DNA of 64,000 nt from Effrenium voratum (taxonomy: Eukaryota > Sar > Dinophyceae > Suessiales > Symbiodiniaceae): contig CAUJNA010000455.1 in the NCBI GenBank assembly GCA_963377175.1, positions 161,572-225,571 on the forward strand, in the 5' to 3' direction. Numbering within the stretch: position 1 is the first letter of the stretch; every line of letters starts with the position of its first letter. This document shows, in pieces, positions 45,876 through 54,413 of the stretch. Both the position numbers and the translations under genes were made by a program. The notes beneath the pieces were generated by a model. That model was not told the DNA's origin. It made no database searches and saw only the letters and a list, made by a program, of their open reading frames with translations.

Positions 45876-46170
45876 GGTGTGGGTGTGGGTGTGGGTGTGG
45901 GTGTGTGTGGGTGTGGGTGTGGGTGTGGGTGTGTGTGGGTGTGGGTGTGTGTGGGTGTGTGTGTGTGTGTGTGGGGCGTGCGTGCGTGTGCGTGTGTGCG
46001 TGTGTGTGTGCGTGTGCGTGTGTGCGTGTGTGTGTGTGCGTGCGTGCGTGCGTGTGCGTGTGTGTGTGTGTGTGGGTGTGTGTGTGTGTGGTGTGCGTGT
46101 GCGCGTGTGCGCGTGTGCGTGTGCGTGTGCGTGTGCGTGTGCGTGTGCGTGTGCGTGTGCGTGTGCGTGT
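45538..46170 (+). repeat. Long compound (GT)n microsatellite, left flank of the retroelement
   Basis: Blocks run (GT)n, (GTGC)n, (GTGCGC)n, (GTGTGC)n, (GTGTGG)n and back to (GTGTGC)n over 630 bases, preceded by a (GC)n tract. Alternating purine-pyrimidine sequence of this length is a strong Z-DNA candidate. It directly abuts the first terminal repeat at 46171. Confidence 0.9.
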
Positions 46171-46516
46171 GTGTGTGTGCGGAGTGACAGAATACCCTGT
46201 CACCAACATCAAGCTTTCACCTTTACCACAGGGGGCACGGCGCCTGATTTCCAAGCCGTGCCAACGAAGCTACGGAAATCGGGTGGAGGAGATGCTGGAC
46301 GCAGCATCTTGTACCTGCTTCAGTGATTCTGAAAGTCCTTTTGGCCCCTTGGTTGCGGCGCTGTTTGTGCTTCCTGTTCTTTCGGGTAACGTGTTCGCTG
46401 CTAGAGGGAAGCCGAGTGCATCGCGAGCAGAACCCAGTCGAGACTCATCAGTTGTACTCGAGGCTCATCAGTTGCACTCGAAAGATTAGCACCCTCCATC
46501 TGGAGTTTAAGTGTGT
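46171..46516 (+). repeat. 5' terminal direct repeat (pseudo-LTR), 346 bp
   Basis: Starts GTGTGTGTGCGGAGTGACAG and ends GAGTTTAAGTGTGT. It differs from the 3' copy only at 46374 (C against T) and 46463 (G against A), 99.4% identity. Near its end two 20 bp units of the form GAxCTCATCAGTTGxACTCGA lie in tandem. Both ends carry GT repeats like the target. Confidence 0.9.
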
Positions 46517-46793
46517 ACACCCCATTCATGGGGAATCCTCGGGGGTACCCATTGTGTGACCCCGGGCCGGCTTTGTCGGAAAACTCAACGTACTTATCAT
46601 AGAACAGCGGAATTTCACATTTAACCAGGAACGAGGTTTCACTAAAGGGAAGACAGCCGTCAGATCATAGAGACGTCTCACCATTGCTGCTGATGGCTGC
46701 TGACTTAAACTTGCAACTTGCATTGACTTGCATTTTGTCGGATTCGTTTCTCTCAAGATTGAGGTGTTGCGGTTGTGAGTTGGTTGCGCCACC
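46517..46793 (+). promoter_or_regulatory. Leader between 5' repeat and ORF1
   Basis: 277 bases without ORF. Ends with a TTTCTCTCAAG acceptor-like site (AG at 46756) and a GCGCCACC context before the ATG of ORF1. No tRNA primer-binding site was recognised after the repeat. Confidence 0.4.
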
Positions 46794-47978
46794 ATGTCTC
46801 GACGTGATGATCGTGACAGATCCAGGACTCGGCGCAGACGTGATCGGAGTCCTTCCCCTCAAGCTCGTAAAGCACGCCGACGTGAACACAATGACAACCA
46901 GGTCTCGGAGGGCATGGATTGGAACAACCTGGTATCCTGGCAACACAATTCCGGCTACAACTCCGGCAACAATTTCCCGGTGATGCCGAGCAATTATCAA
47001 TCGATTCCAAACCCCACGCAGCAGTTCCATCATTCACCGGTCAACTACATGATGCCGGTTCCTCCAGAGCCCACGCCAGCGAAGTTCATGACGCCCGTGA
47101 TGCCACCACCGGTCACTCCCTCGCAAGCTACACCATCACCTGGATACCCTGCAGCCCTGCCAGTTCGACCTCAGAAAGCCTGGCTTACACCATCGGTTGA
47201 CTGGACACCTGGAGATGGCATGCTAGACATCAACCAGCTCTACAACTTCAGCCTGCCCATGACGGTCGCCAACACCCCGCACAACAACCTACGTGACATG
47301 TCCGGCATGGACATTCGTGACGTTCGCCTGGTTCAGATCATTCACGGGGGCATCACCAACTGGCTGCTCCGACCGTTTGCTCACGGCAGATTCGTGATGT
47401 GGGAAGGCTTTCGCACTCGCACCGAGGCCTTACTTTGGAGTACCTGTTCCAAACTACTACGACGATCCCAGTCGATCAACCTGCTTACCTTGGAAAAGGA
47501 CCTTGCCAGCTCACTGGGGCTCAACCTGGACGACTTCAATCAGCGGATCAAGGTTCATGACCATTTGGCCAACTTGGTGCTTCAGTTTCTTCAGCAACAC
47601 CACGCCACTCTCACGCCCTCTACCCAAACGGATGACATGGTCAAGAAGTTCAATGATCTAAATCGTGCTCATGAGTTGCTCCAGGCTCAGTATTCAGCAT
47701 CGTTACGCGCTTCGACTTCCCCCACGGTGCCAAACCAGAAGGATGATGCAGAGTTGGTTACACCACCACCGGCCAACCACACACAATCTTCGTCACCTCC
47801 CAGCTCCCTCCCTACGGTCAGCGCAGCCGCCCTTGATGGCAAGTCGTTTGATGGCGCGGTGCAACCCCGGATCATTCAGTCTCTTCACGGACTTTCTTCA
47901 CCGCCTTCCAAGCCGGCGGCGTCAAAATTGCTCACCATGCACAGCACGCCGGATGACGTCATCAAGTACTACACATGA
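46794..47978 (+). CDS. Retroelement ORF1: Arg/Ser-rich, gag-like protein, 394 aa
   Basis: ATG in a good context (GCCACCATG). Residues 1-35 are an RS/RR-rich basic segment (MSRRDDRDRSRTRRRRDRSP). Residues 50-140 are Pro/Met-rich and probably disordered. Residues 170-290 are helical with Leu-rich heptads (LLTLEKDLASSLGLNLDDF). The tail is Ser/Pro-rich. Composition and position 5' of the RT suggest an RNA-binding ORF1/gag-like role, but there is no zinc knuckle. The frame ends in TGA yet stays open for another 94 codons with protein-like sequence. Confidence 0.65.
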   Translation: MSRRDDRDRSRTRRRRDRSPSPQARKARRREHNDNQVSEGMDWNNLVSWQHNSGYNSGNNFPVMPSNYQSIPNPTQQFHHSPVNYMMPVPPEPTPAKFMTPVMPPPVTPSQATPSPGYPAALPVRPQKAWLTPSVDWTPGDGMLDINQLYNFSLPMTVANTPHNNLRDMSGMDIRDVRLVQIIHGGITNWLLRPFAHGRFVMWEGFRTRTEALLWSTCSKLLRRSQSINLLTLEKDLASSLGLNLDDFNQRIKVHDHLANLVLQFLQQHHATLTPSTQTDDMVKKFNDLNRAHELLQAQYSASLRASTSPTVPNQKDDAELVTPPPANHTQSSSPPSSLPTVSAAALDGKSFDGAVQPRIIQSLHGLSSPPSKPAASKLLTMHSTPDDVIKYYT

Positions 47979-48260
47979 ACTAGTGATCAGCCACGCTTGT
48001 ATCTCAAGCAATCGCCCACAACCACCACTTTGGCGTCATTGATCAAGTGGGCCAATCACCCGTCCCGTCTCAACGGCAACAAGTCCTTGGATTCCATGGC
48101 GATGCAACTCCTTCAGGCGCGTCAACGCATGCCAAAAGGAGACGCACCTACGTTTGCGGCGATGGCGGCTCTGTGGGGACTGGAGCCTGGCTACCTCACC
48201 AAGCTCACTGACAAGGCGCTGTGTCACCTCATCGTGACCGCCCGCTTACTCAGTGGGTGA
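47979..48260 (+). CDS. In-frame extension of ORF1 after a TGA codon
   Basis: The same frame continues without another stop: TSDQPRLYLKQS, then LIKWANHPSRLNG, a Met/Gln/Leu-rich helix, GDAPTFAAMAALWGLEPGY and LTDKALCHLIVTARLLSG before TGA. The composition is that of a folded helical domain, so the first TGA is either a readthrough codon, a point mutation in this copy or a sequence error. Confidence 0.45.
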   Translation, partial: TSDQPRLYLKQSPTTTTLASLIKWANHPSRLNGNKSLDSMAMQLLQARQRMPKGDAPTFAAMAALWGLEPGYLTKLTDKALCHLIVTARLLSG

Positions 48261-48448
48261 GCAGTTCCCTTCGATCACTTATGAGCCCGGAGCGGCAGCT
48301 GAGTCACGATAGGTTCAAAACTCGTACGTCCTCTTCTTGCTTTGCACTTGTTTGATGATGCGCTTGTCTGTGCTTGCGTTGTCAATTGCTTGGTATTAAT
48401 TGCCGCTTGCATTCATGTCGCCGCCACACTGTAGATTTCATTGGTTGC
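48261..48448 (+). promoter_or_regulatory. TG-rich spacer before ORF2
   Basis: Contains CTTGTTTGATGATGCGCTTG and TTGCTTGG words and ends in CACACTGTAG (AG at 48433), 15 bases before the first ATG of ORF2. Confidence 0.4.
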
Positions 48449-49228
48449 ATGTTCACCATGTTGGCTGAGCTTCGCCGCTGTGGAATCTATGATGTTGTTG
48501 CACAATGGCATTCCTTAGACACCTTTCTGCACTCGTTGACAATGTTCTCTACGTGCTGGCAATACTGCTTTCCTGGACTTCCACCACCGTCGATACCAAT
48601 GGATGAATATGAGTCAGTTGTACAACTACCTTGGTTGGGCCGTATTCTGGAAGTACTAGTTGTGGTCCGGATTGCACTTCAGATTCCGATTCATGCCATG
48701 TCACAGTCTTACCACACTGTGGCCAACAGGTATGAACTTCACAGGTGCCGGTGCACGGCCTATTTATTGATCAGTTTCTTGCAGCGTCTCATTTCTCAAG
48801 ATTATGGATATGTCCCGCCGTTCTTCGAGGTTCTTCACTTCTACAAGACGTCTCTGTTGTGTGAAATTATGCATTCCACCTTTGCAGACACAAGACATCT
48901 TCGCTCATTACGGACACGTTTCCCGGACCTCTATGACTTCATTCACGATCCAGGTCACCATCAACAACCATGCGTCTACATCCGACTTTCTCCATGGCAC
49001 ACTCCATACTACGTTGGTGCAACTGATCACGACGAGAACACTCACGCAGTCGCAAATTTCTACAACTACTTCGGGGACGTCATGCCTTCTTCGAACCTGC
49101 ACTTCACTACTGGAAGCGCACTAACACTTACTGGCTTTTCTGTGCCATTCCGGTTGAGATCAAACTTCCCATTTCCTCGGTTTGGGTCCAGGAAAGCAAG
49201 TGGCAATACTTGCTGCGTCCGCATTTGA
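48449..49228 (+). CDS. Retroelement ORF2 part 1: N-terminal region and first half of GIY-YIG nuclease
   Basis: Start MFTMLAELRRCGIYDVV. After about 170 helical residues the GIY-YIG signature appears: CVYIRLS ... PYYVGATD at 48971-49027. The homologous continuation (SRREHSRSRKFLQ) lies one frame back, so from 49027 this frame (HDENTHAVANFYNY) is probably not the real protein although it stays open to 49228. GIY-YIG enzymes cut one DNA strand using a Tyr-Tyr-Arg-Glu set; here it would open the target for priming. Confidence 0.6.
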   Translation: MFTMLAELRRCGIYDVVAQWHSLDTFLHSLTMFSTCWQYCFPGLPPPSIPMDEYESVVQLPWLGRILEVLVVVRIALQIPIHAMSQSYHTVANRYELHRCRCTAYLLISFLQRLISQDYGYVPPFFEVLHFYKTSLLCEIMHSTFADTRHLRSLRTRFPDLYDFIHDPGHHQQPCVYIRLSPWHTPYYVGATDHDENTHAVANFYNYFGDVMPSSNLHFTTGSALTLTGFSVPFRLRSNFPFPRFGSRKASGNTCCVRI

Positions 49229-50172
49229 ATGCTCCCTGGGCACATAGACTTCTTCGAAAGGTGGGCTTCCGGGAGCATCTAGTTGACTTTCGACGTCATT
49301 CGTTGTCATCTCCCACCTCACTCGGGCTACACAAACGTTTTCGACGACGACTACATCCAGATCTTCAACGGCAATTACGACCTGAAATGTTGGATGACAT
49401 TCAAGCGCATTACTCCTCTCTTTATCAGCTGGGATCCAACACAGGCGCGTCGTTCCAGGCCATGCGAGACTTTCTGTCGGCGGCTTTTCCTCCCACTCAG
49501 CTCTACTACTTCCTGCGACTCTCCGTCTTCGTCAACGAGCCCTTTCGTTCAAAGGCACAGAAGCTCCTCGCCCAGGTGATGCGCAAACGACAGCTCCAAT
49601 CACCAAGCACTTTGACACAACTACTTCTACCACCTCTACATGTACGGAATTGGAAAGCTCAGCTTGGCACGTGGTTACAACGTTGGGTCGCTTCACATCG
49701 TGACTTGTTCCCCTCCCTATTTCTTCCAAAGATCCGGGTGGTGGAAACTCGCAGTGCCACTTTGGGAGACAGGATCTACAACTACCGCACATGGCAACGC
49801 AGATGGACTCCTGACATGTCTTTTCCGTGTCGCTGTTCGGACATTGATGATCACCACCTACACCGTGCACATGAACATGTAGTCATGGTAGATGAGTTCT
49901 CACGCATCAATGCGGACATCGACATGGACATCATGGCTGCGTGCATGAAGGATCAGTATTTCGGCGATGTTGACTTGCTGCACCAGCGTTTTACCACACA
50001 GCTTCGCAAACTAGCTCGTCGGTGGCATGTACATGGCTCCAGTCTTCTTACTGATCTACGGCCTGTTTTGACTCAGTTGATTGATACCCATCGATCCAAC
50101 CTTCAAGATCGTGCTTACTGGACATCCACATCACTACACGCACCGTGGCTTCTCTGTCCTCGTGGGTTGTAA
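49027..50172 (+). CDS. Retroelement ORF2 part 2: second half of GIY-YIG domain and RT linker
   Basis: This frame opens right after a TGA at 49024-49026 and supplies the missing nuclease residues: Arg in SRREHSRSRKF, Trp-rich HYWKRTNTYWLFC, Glu in VQESKW and Asn in LRPHLNAPW. All five positions expected of a GIY-YIG active site are thus present across the two frames. The following 250 residues (Arg- and Leu-rich, with FPCRCSDID and a Cys/His-poor linker) join to the RT. It ends LHAPWLLCPRGL, overlapping the RT frame by about 70 bases. Confidence 0.6.
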   Translation, partial: SRREHSRSRKFLQLLRGRHAFFEPALHYWKRTNTYWLFCAIPVEIKLPISSVWVQESKWQYLLRPHLNAPWAHRLLRKVGFREHLVDFRRHSLSSPTSLGLHKRFRRRLHPDLQRQLRPEMLDDIQAHYSSLYQLGSNTGASFQAMRDFLSAAFPPTQLYYFLRLSVFVNEPFRSKAQKLLAQVMRKRQLQSPSTLTQLLLPPLHVRNWKAQLGTWLQRWVASHRDLFPSLFLPKIRVVETRSATLGDRIYNYRTWQRRWTPDMSFPCRCSDIDDHHLHRAHEHVVMVDEFSRINADIDMDIMAACMKDQYFGDVDLLHQRFTTQLRKLARRWHVHGSSLLTDLRPVLTQLIDTHRSNLQDRAYWTSTSLHAPWLLCPRGL

Positions 50173-51128
50173 TTCCAGCGGATCATTTTCCCTCTCGTGC
50201 ACATGTGATTTGTCCTTCGTTGTTTGCCATACTGATGCACAAGACCTTCTGCTCGGGAGAAGTCTTTTCGCTGTGTCGGGAATCTGCAGCATCCTTTCGC
50301 TCCGAAGTGGTCACTACGATACCTTCCCTCCTACATCAGCGCTACGCGTGGGGACTTCGACTTCAAGCACCGTTGCCTACAGCTCGCATCCTTCCAAAGC
50401 CGACCAAGGACTGGCAGAAAGCGAGACCCATCATTTCTTTCTTTCGCACGTGGGCAGCACCCTTCCTCACGGTCTTCGGCGCCCTCATTTTTGAACTTAC
50501 CAAAGTTACCTTTCCTGACATACCAGGTCAGCTTTCGGTCCAAGAACTTGTCCAACAGCTCTGGGATGCGCTGTCAAAGGCAGATCCCGCCGAATACATC
50601 CACCTGGTGTCTCAGGTCCTGTCCGGTTTCTTCACGTCCATTCCCACGGAGCGTTTCCATCAGGCACTACAGGTGCTTCTTCATCTTTATGACCAAGTAG
50701 TTGGCCTCCGCCGATCCTCACAATGGTCGGTGTACGAATTGAAGTCAGATCATCGACGCCGTATGTTCAAAGGAAAATGGCGCCGCCAAACTAAGGTCCC
50801 TCGAACCTTTCGTGAACAAGACCTTCGTTACCTCCTTGACTTTGTCATTGACAACAGTCACTTCGAGATCAATGGCTACTTGTTCCGGCAAGAACGTGGA
50901 GTCGCTATGGGATCACCTGCAGCACCACCTCTCTGCAATCTGGTTGCCACGGTGGAGGACTTCTTCTGGCACCAAACAATGTGTTCTTTACGTTTTCGCA
51001 TGCCCGATGTCGGGGTGATCTGGCACGAGCGTTATGTCGATAATCGTTTCATCCTGCTACGTGATTCTGCCCCACAATCACCGGTGCTCAGGAATTTCTT
51101 TCCCTGGAATTTTATCGTCCACCAGTGA
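50103..51128 (+). CDS. Retroelement ORF2 part 3: reverse transcriptase fingers and palm
   Basis: Motifs in order: VVIPADHFPSRAHV; RT1-like ARILPKPTKDWQKARPIIS (about 50380-50440); motif A region HLVSQVLSGFFTSIP with Val at 50616-50618 where the catalytic Asp is expected; motif B QERGVAMGSPAAPPLCNLVA (about 50890-50945); motif C RYVDNRF with Tyr-Val-Asp-Asn at 51033-51044. The MGSP and RYVD boxes are typical of Penelope-like RTs; I recall YVDN as the usual form in a dinoflagellate RT family. The Asp-to-Val change (GAC to GTC, one base) should abolish activity. Confidence 0.75.
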   Translation, partial: SRSCLLDIHITTRTVASLSSWVVIPADHFPSRAHVICPSLFAILMHKTFCSGEVFSLCRESAASFRSEVVTTIPSLLHQRYAWGLRLQAPLPTARILPKPTKDWQKARPIISFFRTWAAPFLTVFGALIFELTKVTFPDIPGQLSVQELVQQLWDALSKADPAEYIHLVSQVLSGFFTSIPTERFHQALQVLLHLYDQVVGLRRSSQWSVYELKSDHRRRMFKGKWRRQTKVPRTFREQDLRYLLDFVIDNSHFEINGYLFRQERGVAMGSPAAPPLCNLVATVEDFFWHQTMCSLRFRMPDVGVIWHERYVDNRFILLRDSAPQSPVLRNFFPWNFIVHQ

Positions 51129-51616
51129 TGCTTGAGTTTCAGGATGATGACAAAGTGCTGGGTTACCTCTGTGATTCTTCGTCCAGGACTATTACACCAC
51201 AACTACCTGATCATCCCTCTCAAATTAAAGGGATTCGGAGTGCCAACGATCAGATGTTTACTTACTCTTCGTGGTCTTCTCGCTCGTGGCTCATTATACG
51301 TGGTGCACAACCTGCGGTTCAGCAAAAACATGAACTTAACGCTCTCAAACGCCTTTATGAGGCCAAAGGCTTCGATCCCCATCTCCTTCGTGATGTCCGG
51401 CGACGACTCGAGACAAAATCTGCATGCTGTCTTGTTGCTGTGTTACTTGTGGTGTACGCTTGTGATTGCTTGTCGGAGCGTCTTGTTGTGTCTGCATGCA
51501 GACGGCTCGGAGGTGTTGACCCTTGCATGGCGGCGCCCCTTGTTAGAACATGGCGGAGTATGTTGTCACCAGTCTATTACGCCCAGACGGCACGGTCCAA
51601 ACCACGAGCCAAGTGA
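51065..51616 (+). CDS. Retroelement ORF2 part 4: RT thumb region
   Basis: One frame back from the palm: EFLSLEFYRPPVMLEFQDDD, KVLGYLCDSSSRTITPQ, PSQIKGIRSAND, SSRSWLIIRGAQP and a helix ending LYEAKGFDPHLLRDVRRRL. This matches the post-motif-C order (LG, RSA, SR, ARG, GF) of Penelope-type RTs. The remaining 60 residues are hydrophobic, TG-rich spacer translated by chance. The real stop may be missing or removed by splicing. Confidence 0.55.
   Translation, partial: FCPTITGAQEFLSLEFYRPPVMLEFQDDDKVLGYLCDSSSRTITPQLPDHPSQIKGIRSANDQMFTYSSWSSRSWLIIRGAQPAVQQKHELNALKRLYEAKGFDPHLLRDVRRRLETKSACCLVAVLLVVYACDCLSERLVVSACRRLGGVDPCMAAPLVRTWRSMLSPVYYAQTARSKPRAK
51420..51549 (+). promoter_or_regulatory. TG-rich spacer before ORF3
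   Basis: Repeats of TTGTTGCTGTG and CTTGTGATTGCTTG, then GTCTGCATGCAG (AG at 51500) about 50 bases before the ORF3 ATG. Confidence 0.4.
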
Positions 51617-52722
51617 CGCTGGATCACCTTCCAAACTTCATCAATGGCAATGAGATGCAACTCTTCGTCCAGACACACGGCCTGGTACATCAGCACAATG
51701 TGCAGGCGCACAGCTCTTCCCGTGATGTTCCAGCACTTGGATCATCGACCAACATCAGAGCGGTGCGCAATCATGCAATCGGGAGGCGCTCTCGCTCTCC
51801 TAGATCCCGACGCTCCCGGGTCAAGCTCACACCGGGACCACAAGGGATGTCGGAAGACGAAGAGGACTGGGGAGAATGGAAAGGTGATGGTCTTCGCGCT
51901 CATGATGATCAGAGGAGACCTCGATCGCCTACACTGCCGCCTACTCACTTCAGGGCACCTGTGAACCAGATTGAGCTGCTTCATCTCCCTGTTCGCCAGC
52001 ATGTACCTGACTTGGGCAGTCACCGTTTCACGCTCCGCACTGGCTGCCGGATCGAGGAAATTGCCATCCTGGTTGACGGTGTTCTTTACTACACGTTGCC
52101 CTGCATTGCCACCTTAGTGTTTCCTGAACCTGACAAGTGGAAGAAATCTTGGGAGACGGTCTACAGGAGCCTCATGCCGCATCGCCGCAACATCATCGAG
52201 GATGAGCAGCGGGTGAAGTCCGTCTCAGAACTCCCATTTTCTCCGTTGCCCCATGGTATCCCAGGCCCCTGGACGGCTCATGTTGTCAAGGAGATTTCCA
52301 GCCATTTCCAGATCTCCCCAAAATCCCTGCCGCCACAACTCATTGTTCAGCTTGGCATCTGCGAAGAGGGCTGGCCATATATTCGCAAGACCACACGGAC
52401 GTATCACCAGTTCTCGCCCGACAAGAAGAACGCCCAGAAGAACCTCTTCGGGATCCTCTTCTCGTTCGTGCCTCGCCGATTGCTACCCGATAAGCATCGC
52501 ACACAGTCACACTCGACGTTTTTCTGGGCCCATAATACCAATATGCAGGCTGCCATCAGCATTCTGCGAGATGAGGAGCTGATCAGACCCTCGAAATGGC
52601 AAGAGCAGCCTCTTCCCAATCGCGACTACACAAACTGGAATGAAGTGTGGTTGCCTCCGATGGGCTTCTACTGCAGAGGCAGCCTTCAATCTCATGAAGC
52701 GGCGGTCAAGGCGGCAGCCTAG
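51550..52722 (+). CDS. Retroelement ORF3, 390 aa, possible ADP-ribosyltransferase-like C terminus
   Basis: N terminus hydrophilic; residues 80-125 RS-rich (GRRSRSPRSRRSR) with an acidic patch (SEDEEDWGEW). The middle (residues 145-300) is folded-looking with Pro/Trp. The end, residues 325-385, reads FFWAHNTNMQAAISILRDEE, LIRPSKW, then MGFYCRGS. A His followed by a two-residue turn, ISIL-x-E-x-x-IRPS and GFY is the arrangement of ART/PARP-like and Tpt1-like NAD-using folds. The frame stops early; a better continuation (SREYTLIAPCASVDL to 52945) lies in the next frame. Function uncertain. Confidence 0.5.
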   Translation: MAEYVVTSLLRPDGTVQTTSQVTLDHLPNFINGNEMQLFVQTHGLVHQHNVQAHSSSRDVPALGSSTNIRAVRNHAIGRRSRSPRSRRSRVKLTPGPQGMSEDEEDWGEWKGDGLRAHDDQRRPRSPTLPPTHFRAPVNQIELLHLPVRQHVPDLGSHRFTLRTGCRIEEIAILVDGVLYYTLPCIATLVFPEPDKWKKSWETVYRSLMPHRRNIIEDEQRVKSVSELPFSPLPHGIPGPWTAHVVKEISSHFQISPKSLPPQLIVQLGICEEGWPYIRKTTRTYHQFSPDKKNAQKNLFGILFSFVPRRLLPDKHRTQSHSTFFWAHNTNMQAAISILRDEELIRPSKWQEQPLPNRDYTNWNEVWLPPMGFYCRGSLQSHEAAVKAAA

Positions 52723-52924
52723 TTCGCGGGAGTACACACTGATCGCCCCATGTGCATCGGTGGATCTGCAAGACTCCGGCAACCTCATTGCGCTATTCCC
52801 CGAGGCGGCACGCACGCCGACATTGCTGCCTCCCACCAGTCTGACACCTCCTTTTGCACTGGCCCACCGTGGTTTGTGCCCAGGTTTTCGTGGTATACAT
52901 CATGACGCTCCTCTTCCGGAAAAA

Positions 52925-53056
52925 GCGTGTGGGGTTGCTGCATGATCATGTCTTGGTGCTGTTTGTTGCATGCTTGTCGTATTGCTTGCTGCCTCCGCAG
53001 TTTGAGTTGTCCACTGATTGAAACGCCCTTCCTTTCCAGCCATATTCTACACTGGA
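52925..53056 (+). promoter_or_regulatory. TG-rich spacer before ORF4
   Basis: GTGCTGTTTGTTGCATGCTTG and ATTGCTTGCTGCCTCCGCAG: the clearest polypyrimidine-AG of the series (AG at 52999), 57 bases before the ATG. Confidence 0.45.
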
Positions 53057-53620
53057 ATGGATCATGGCGACCTTTTACGAGAATGCCGGCTTATGCTGCG
53101 TGCCATGTCGTCGCAGATCAGTATTCTTGTGGCTGGACTACAACGTCTTGAAGGTCAGCAACGGCATCCACAGCCGCCACCTCCACCACCAGTACCGGAC
53201 GGGCAACAACCGCCGCCACCCCCACCATCATCGACACCTTCGTCCGTGCCGGCCACATCGGTCCGACCAGATTATCCGACGGTACCAGTCACTCTTGTGG
53301 CCACCTCAGACAACCGGATGGAACACACTGCTCATGTTCATACGGTGAGTGTCAGCACTTCCCGAGAACGCAGACGGAGAAGAAGGTCCAGACACCGGGA
53401 CCCTCATCGGCGTCGGTCACGCAGCCGCAGTCACCACAGGCGTCCTCTTGGCCGCCCTGCCAACGCTGGTTCCACGTCCCACCATCGCACCTTCACGCCA
53501 AAGCACCCACCGCAGTCAAGGCCATGCCGGCGTGCCGACCATCTGGTCTTTCATATGACCGTTGACGGACTACCAGCGGCAAAAGGTCCTCAGCACATCG
53601 ATGTATGCATGTTTTGCTAA
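53057..53620 (+). CDS. Retroelement ORF4: helix, polyproline and RS-rich protein, 187 aa
   Basis: Residues 1-35 are a probable coiled coil (MDHGDLLRECRLMLRAM), residues 37-70 contain two proline runs, and residues 100-150 are Arg/Ser/His-rich with RRRRRRSRHRD and RRRSRSRSHHRR. It shares the layout helix, low-complexity, basic with ORF1 and ORF5, suggesting repeated duplication of an RNA-binding accessory protein. No zinc ligand pattern. Confidence 0.55.
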   Translation: MDHGDLLRECRLMLRAMSSQISILVAGLQRLEGQQRHPQPPPPPPVPDGQQPPPPPPSSTPSSVPATSVRPDYPTVPVTLVATSDNRMEHTAHVHTVSVSTSRERRRRRRSRHRDPHRRRSRSRSHHRRPLGRPANAGSTSHHRTFTPKHPPQSRPCRRADHLVFHMTVDGLPAAKGPQHIDVCMFC

Positions 53621-53685
53621 CATGAGGTTTATGCTGTCCCGCAGCCTTTCTTGCTTGGATTGTCCTTGCAGTGATTTCATTTGCC

Positions 53686-54413
53686 ATGCAGTTCTCAGTG
53701 GAGTTCGTAAACAACCTGGTGGCGGTACTCAATGTCCTCGCATCACAAGTAGCGACTGCTCTGGACACCCTGAACTTTGCCCTGGCGACCGAGCGAAACC
53801 AGCAGTCCGACACCCGAGTGTCCCCCAGACCCCACGCAATTCCAGGCACGGACTGCGCCCTCGCATCATCACAGAGGGCATCTCGTCTGATCGATCTCGC
53901 TCTCCTACTCGAATCCGAACCCGGCCTGTGGATACTTCCTCCACCTGGTATATACCGGCATTATCCCCGCCTCGTGCGGCACATCGGGATGCCACTGACA
54001 GCACTTCTGGTCGCCGCCCAGAGTCAATGTTGGATCGGTTGCCACCGCCAAGACCTCTTGTTCCCCTACCCCCTCGCAGTGGACGCGAACCAGGACAGAC
54101 ATCGCCTACCACACCTGATTCGGATTCGGATGGTTCAATTCGTCGACATCCAGGTGCTTCATCGTTCCGTCCATCTCCCACGGTGGTTCATGGACCTCAG
54201 GAACTTCTACAAGAATTCACTATTGCCCTTCGCAATGCACATCTTGAACCTTTTACGGCGTGGACACAGGGTGAGCTGGATGAGATGGTCAGACGGAAAA
54301 AGGACAAGGATTCCAGGCCCACCTACAAAACCATTGCCCGTTTCCTTCAGAAGCCCATAGAGGAAGTCAAGCACGCCTGGAAGGTCCACCAGCAACTTGA
54401 GGCTCGCGCTTAG
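53686..54413 (+). CDS. Retroelement ORF5: helix plus Pro/Arg-rich protein with helical C-terminal domain, frame-broken
   Basis: Starts MQFSVEFVNNLVAVLNVLAS, a coiled-coil-like helix, after TTGTCCTTGCAG (AG at 53670). At about 53800-53880 the sensible frame moves back by one and continues RIITEGISSDRSRSPTRIRT, PPPRPLVPLPPRSGR, TTPDSDSDGS and a C-terminal domain ELLQEFTIALRNAHLEPFTA, MVRRKKD, YKTIARFLQKPIEEVKHAWK. The last part looks like a small helix-turn-helix-type fold. About 240 aa in all if the frames are joined. Confidence 0.5.

Noticed and set aside
45402..46489. Very long Cys/Val, Arg/Ala and His/Thr open frames in several frames and both strands
   Set aside because: They are translations of the stop-free GT/GC microsatellite and are not genes.
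46435..46490. Two CTGATGAG words on the minus strand of the terminal repeat, as in hammerhead ribozymes known from Penelope-like elements
   Set aside because: No GAAA box at the right distance after a closable stem II, and no matching stem III with a cleavage triplet. They are better explained as a 20 bp tandem duplication. A covariance-model search would settle it.
46171..46516. Classical LTR of a Ty1/Ty3-type retrotransposon
   Set aside because: No TG...CA ends, no primer-binding site after the repeat, no protease, RNase H or integrase motifs; the RT motifs and GIY-YIG point elsewhere.
49024..49030. Programmed -1 frameshift site in the GIY-YIG domain
   Set aside because: The junction falls at ACT GAT CAC with no X XXY YYZ heptamer, so a missing base is more likely here than ribosomal slippage.
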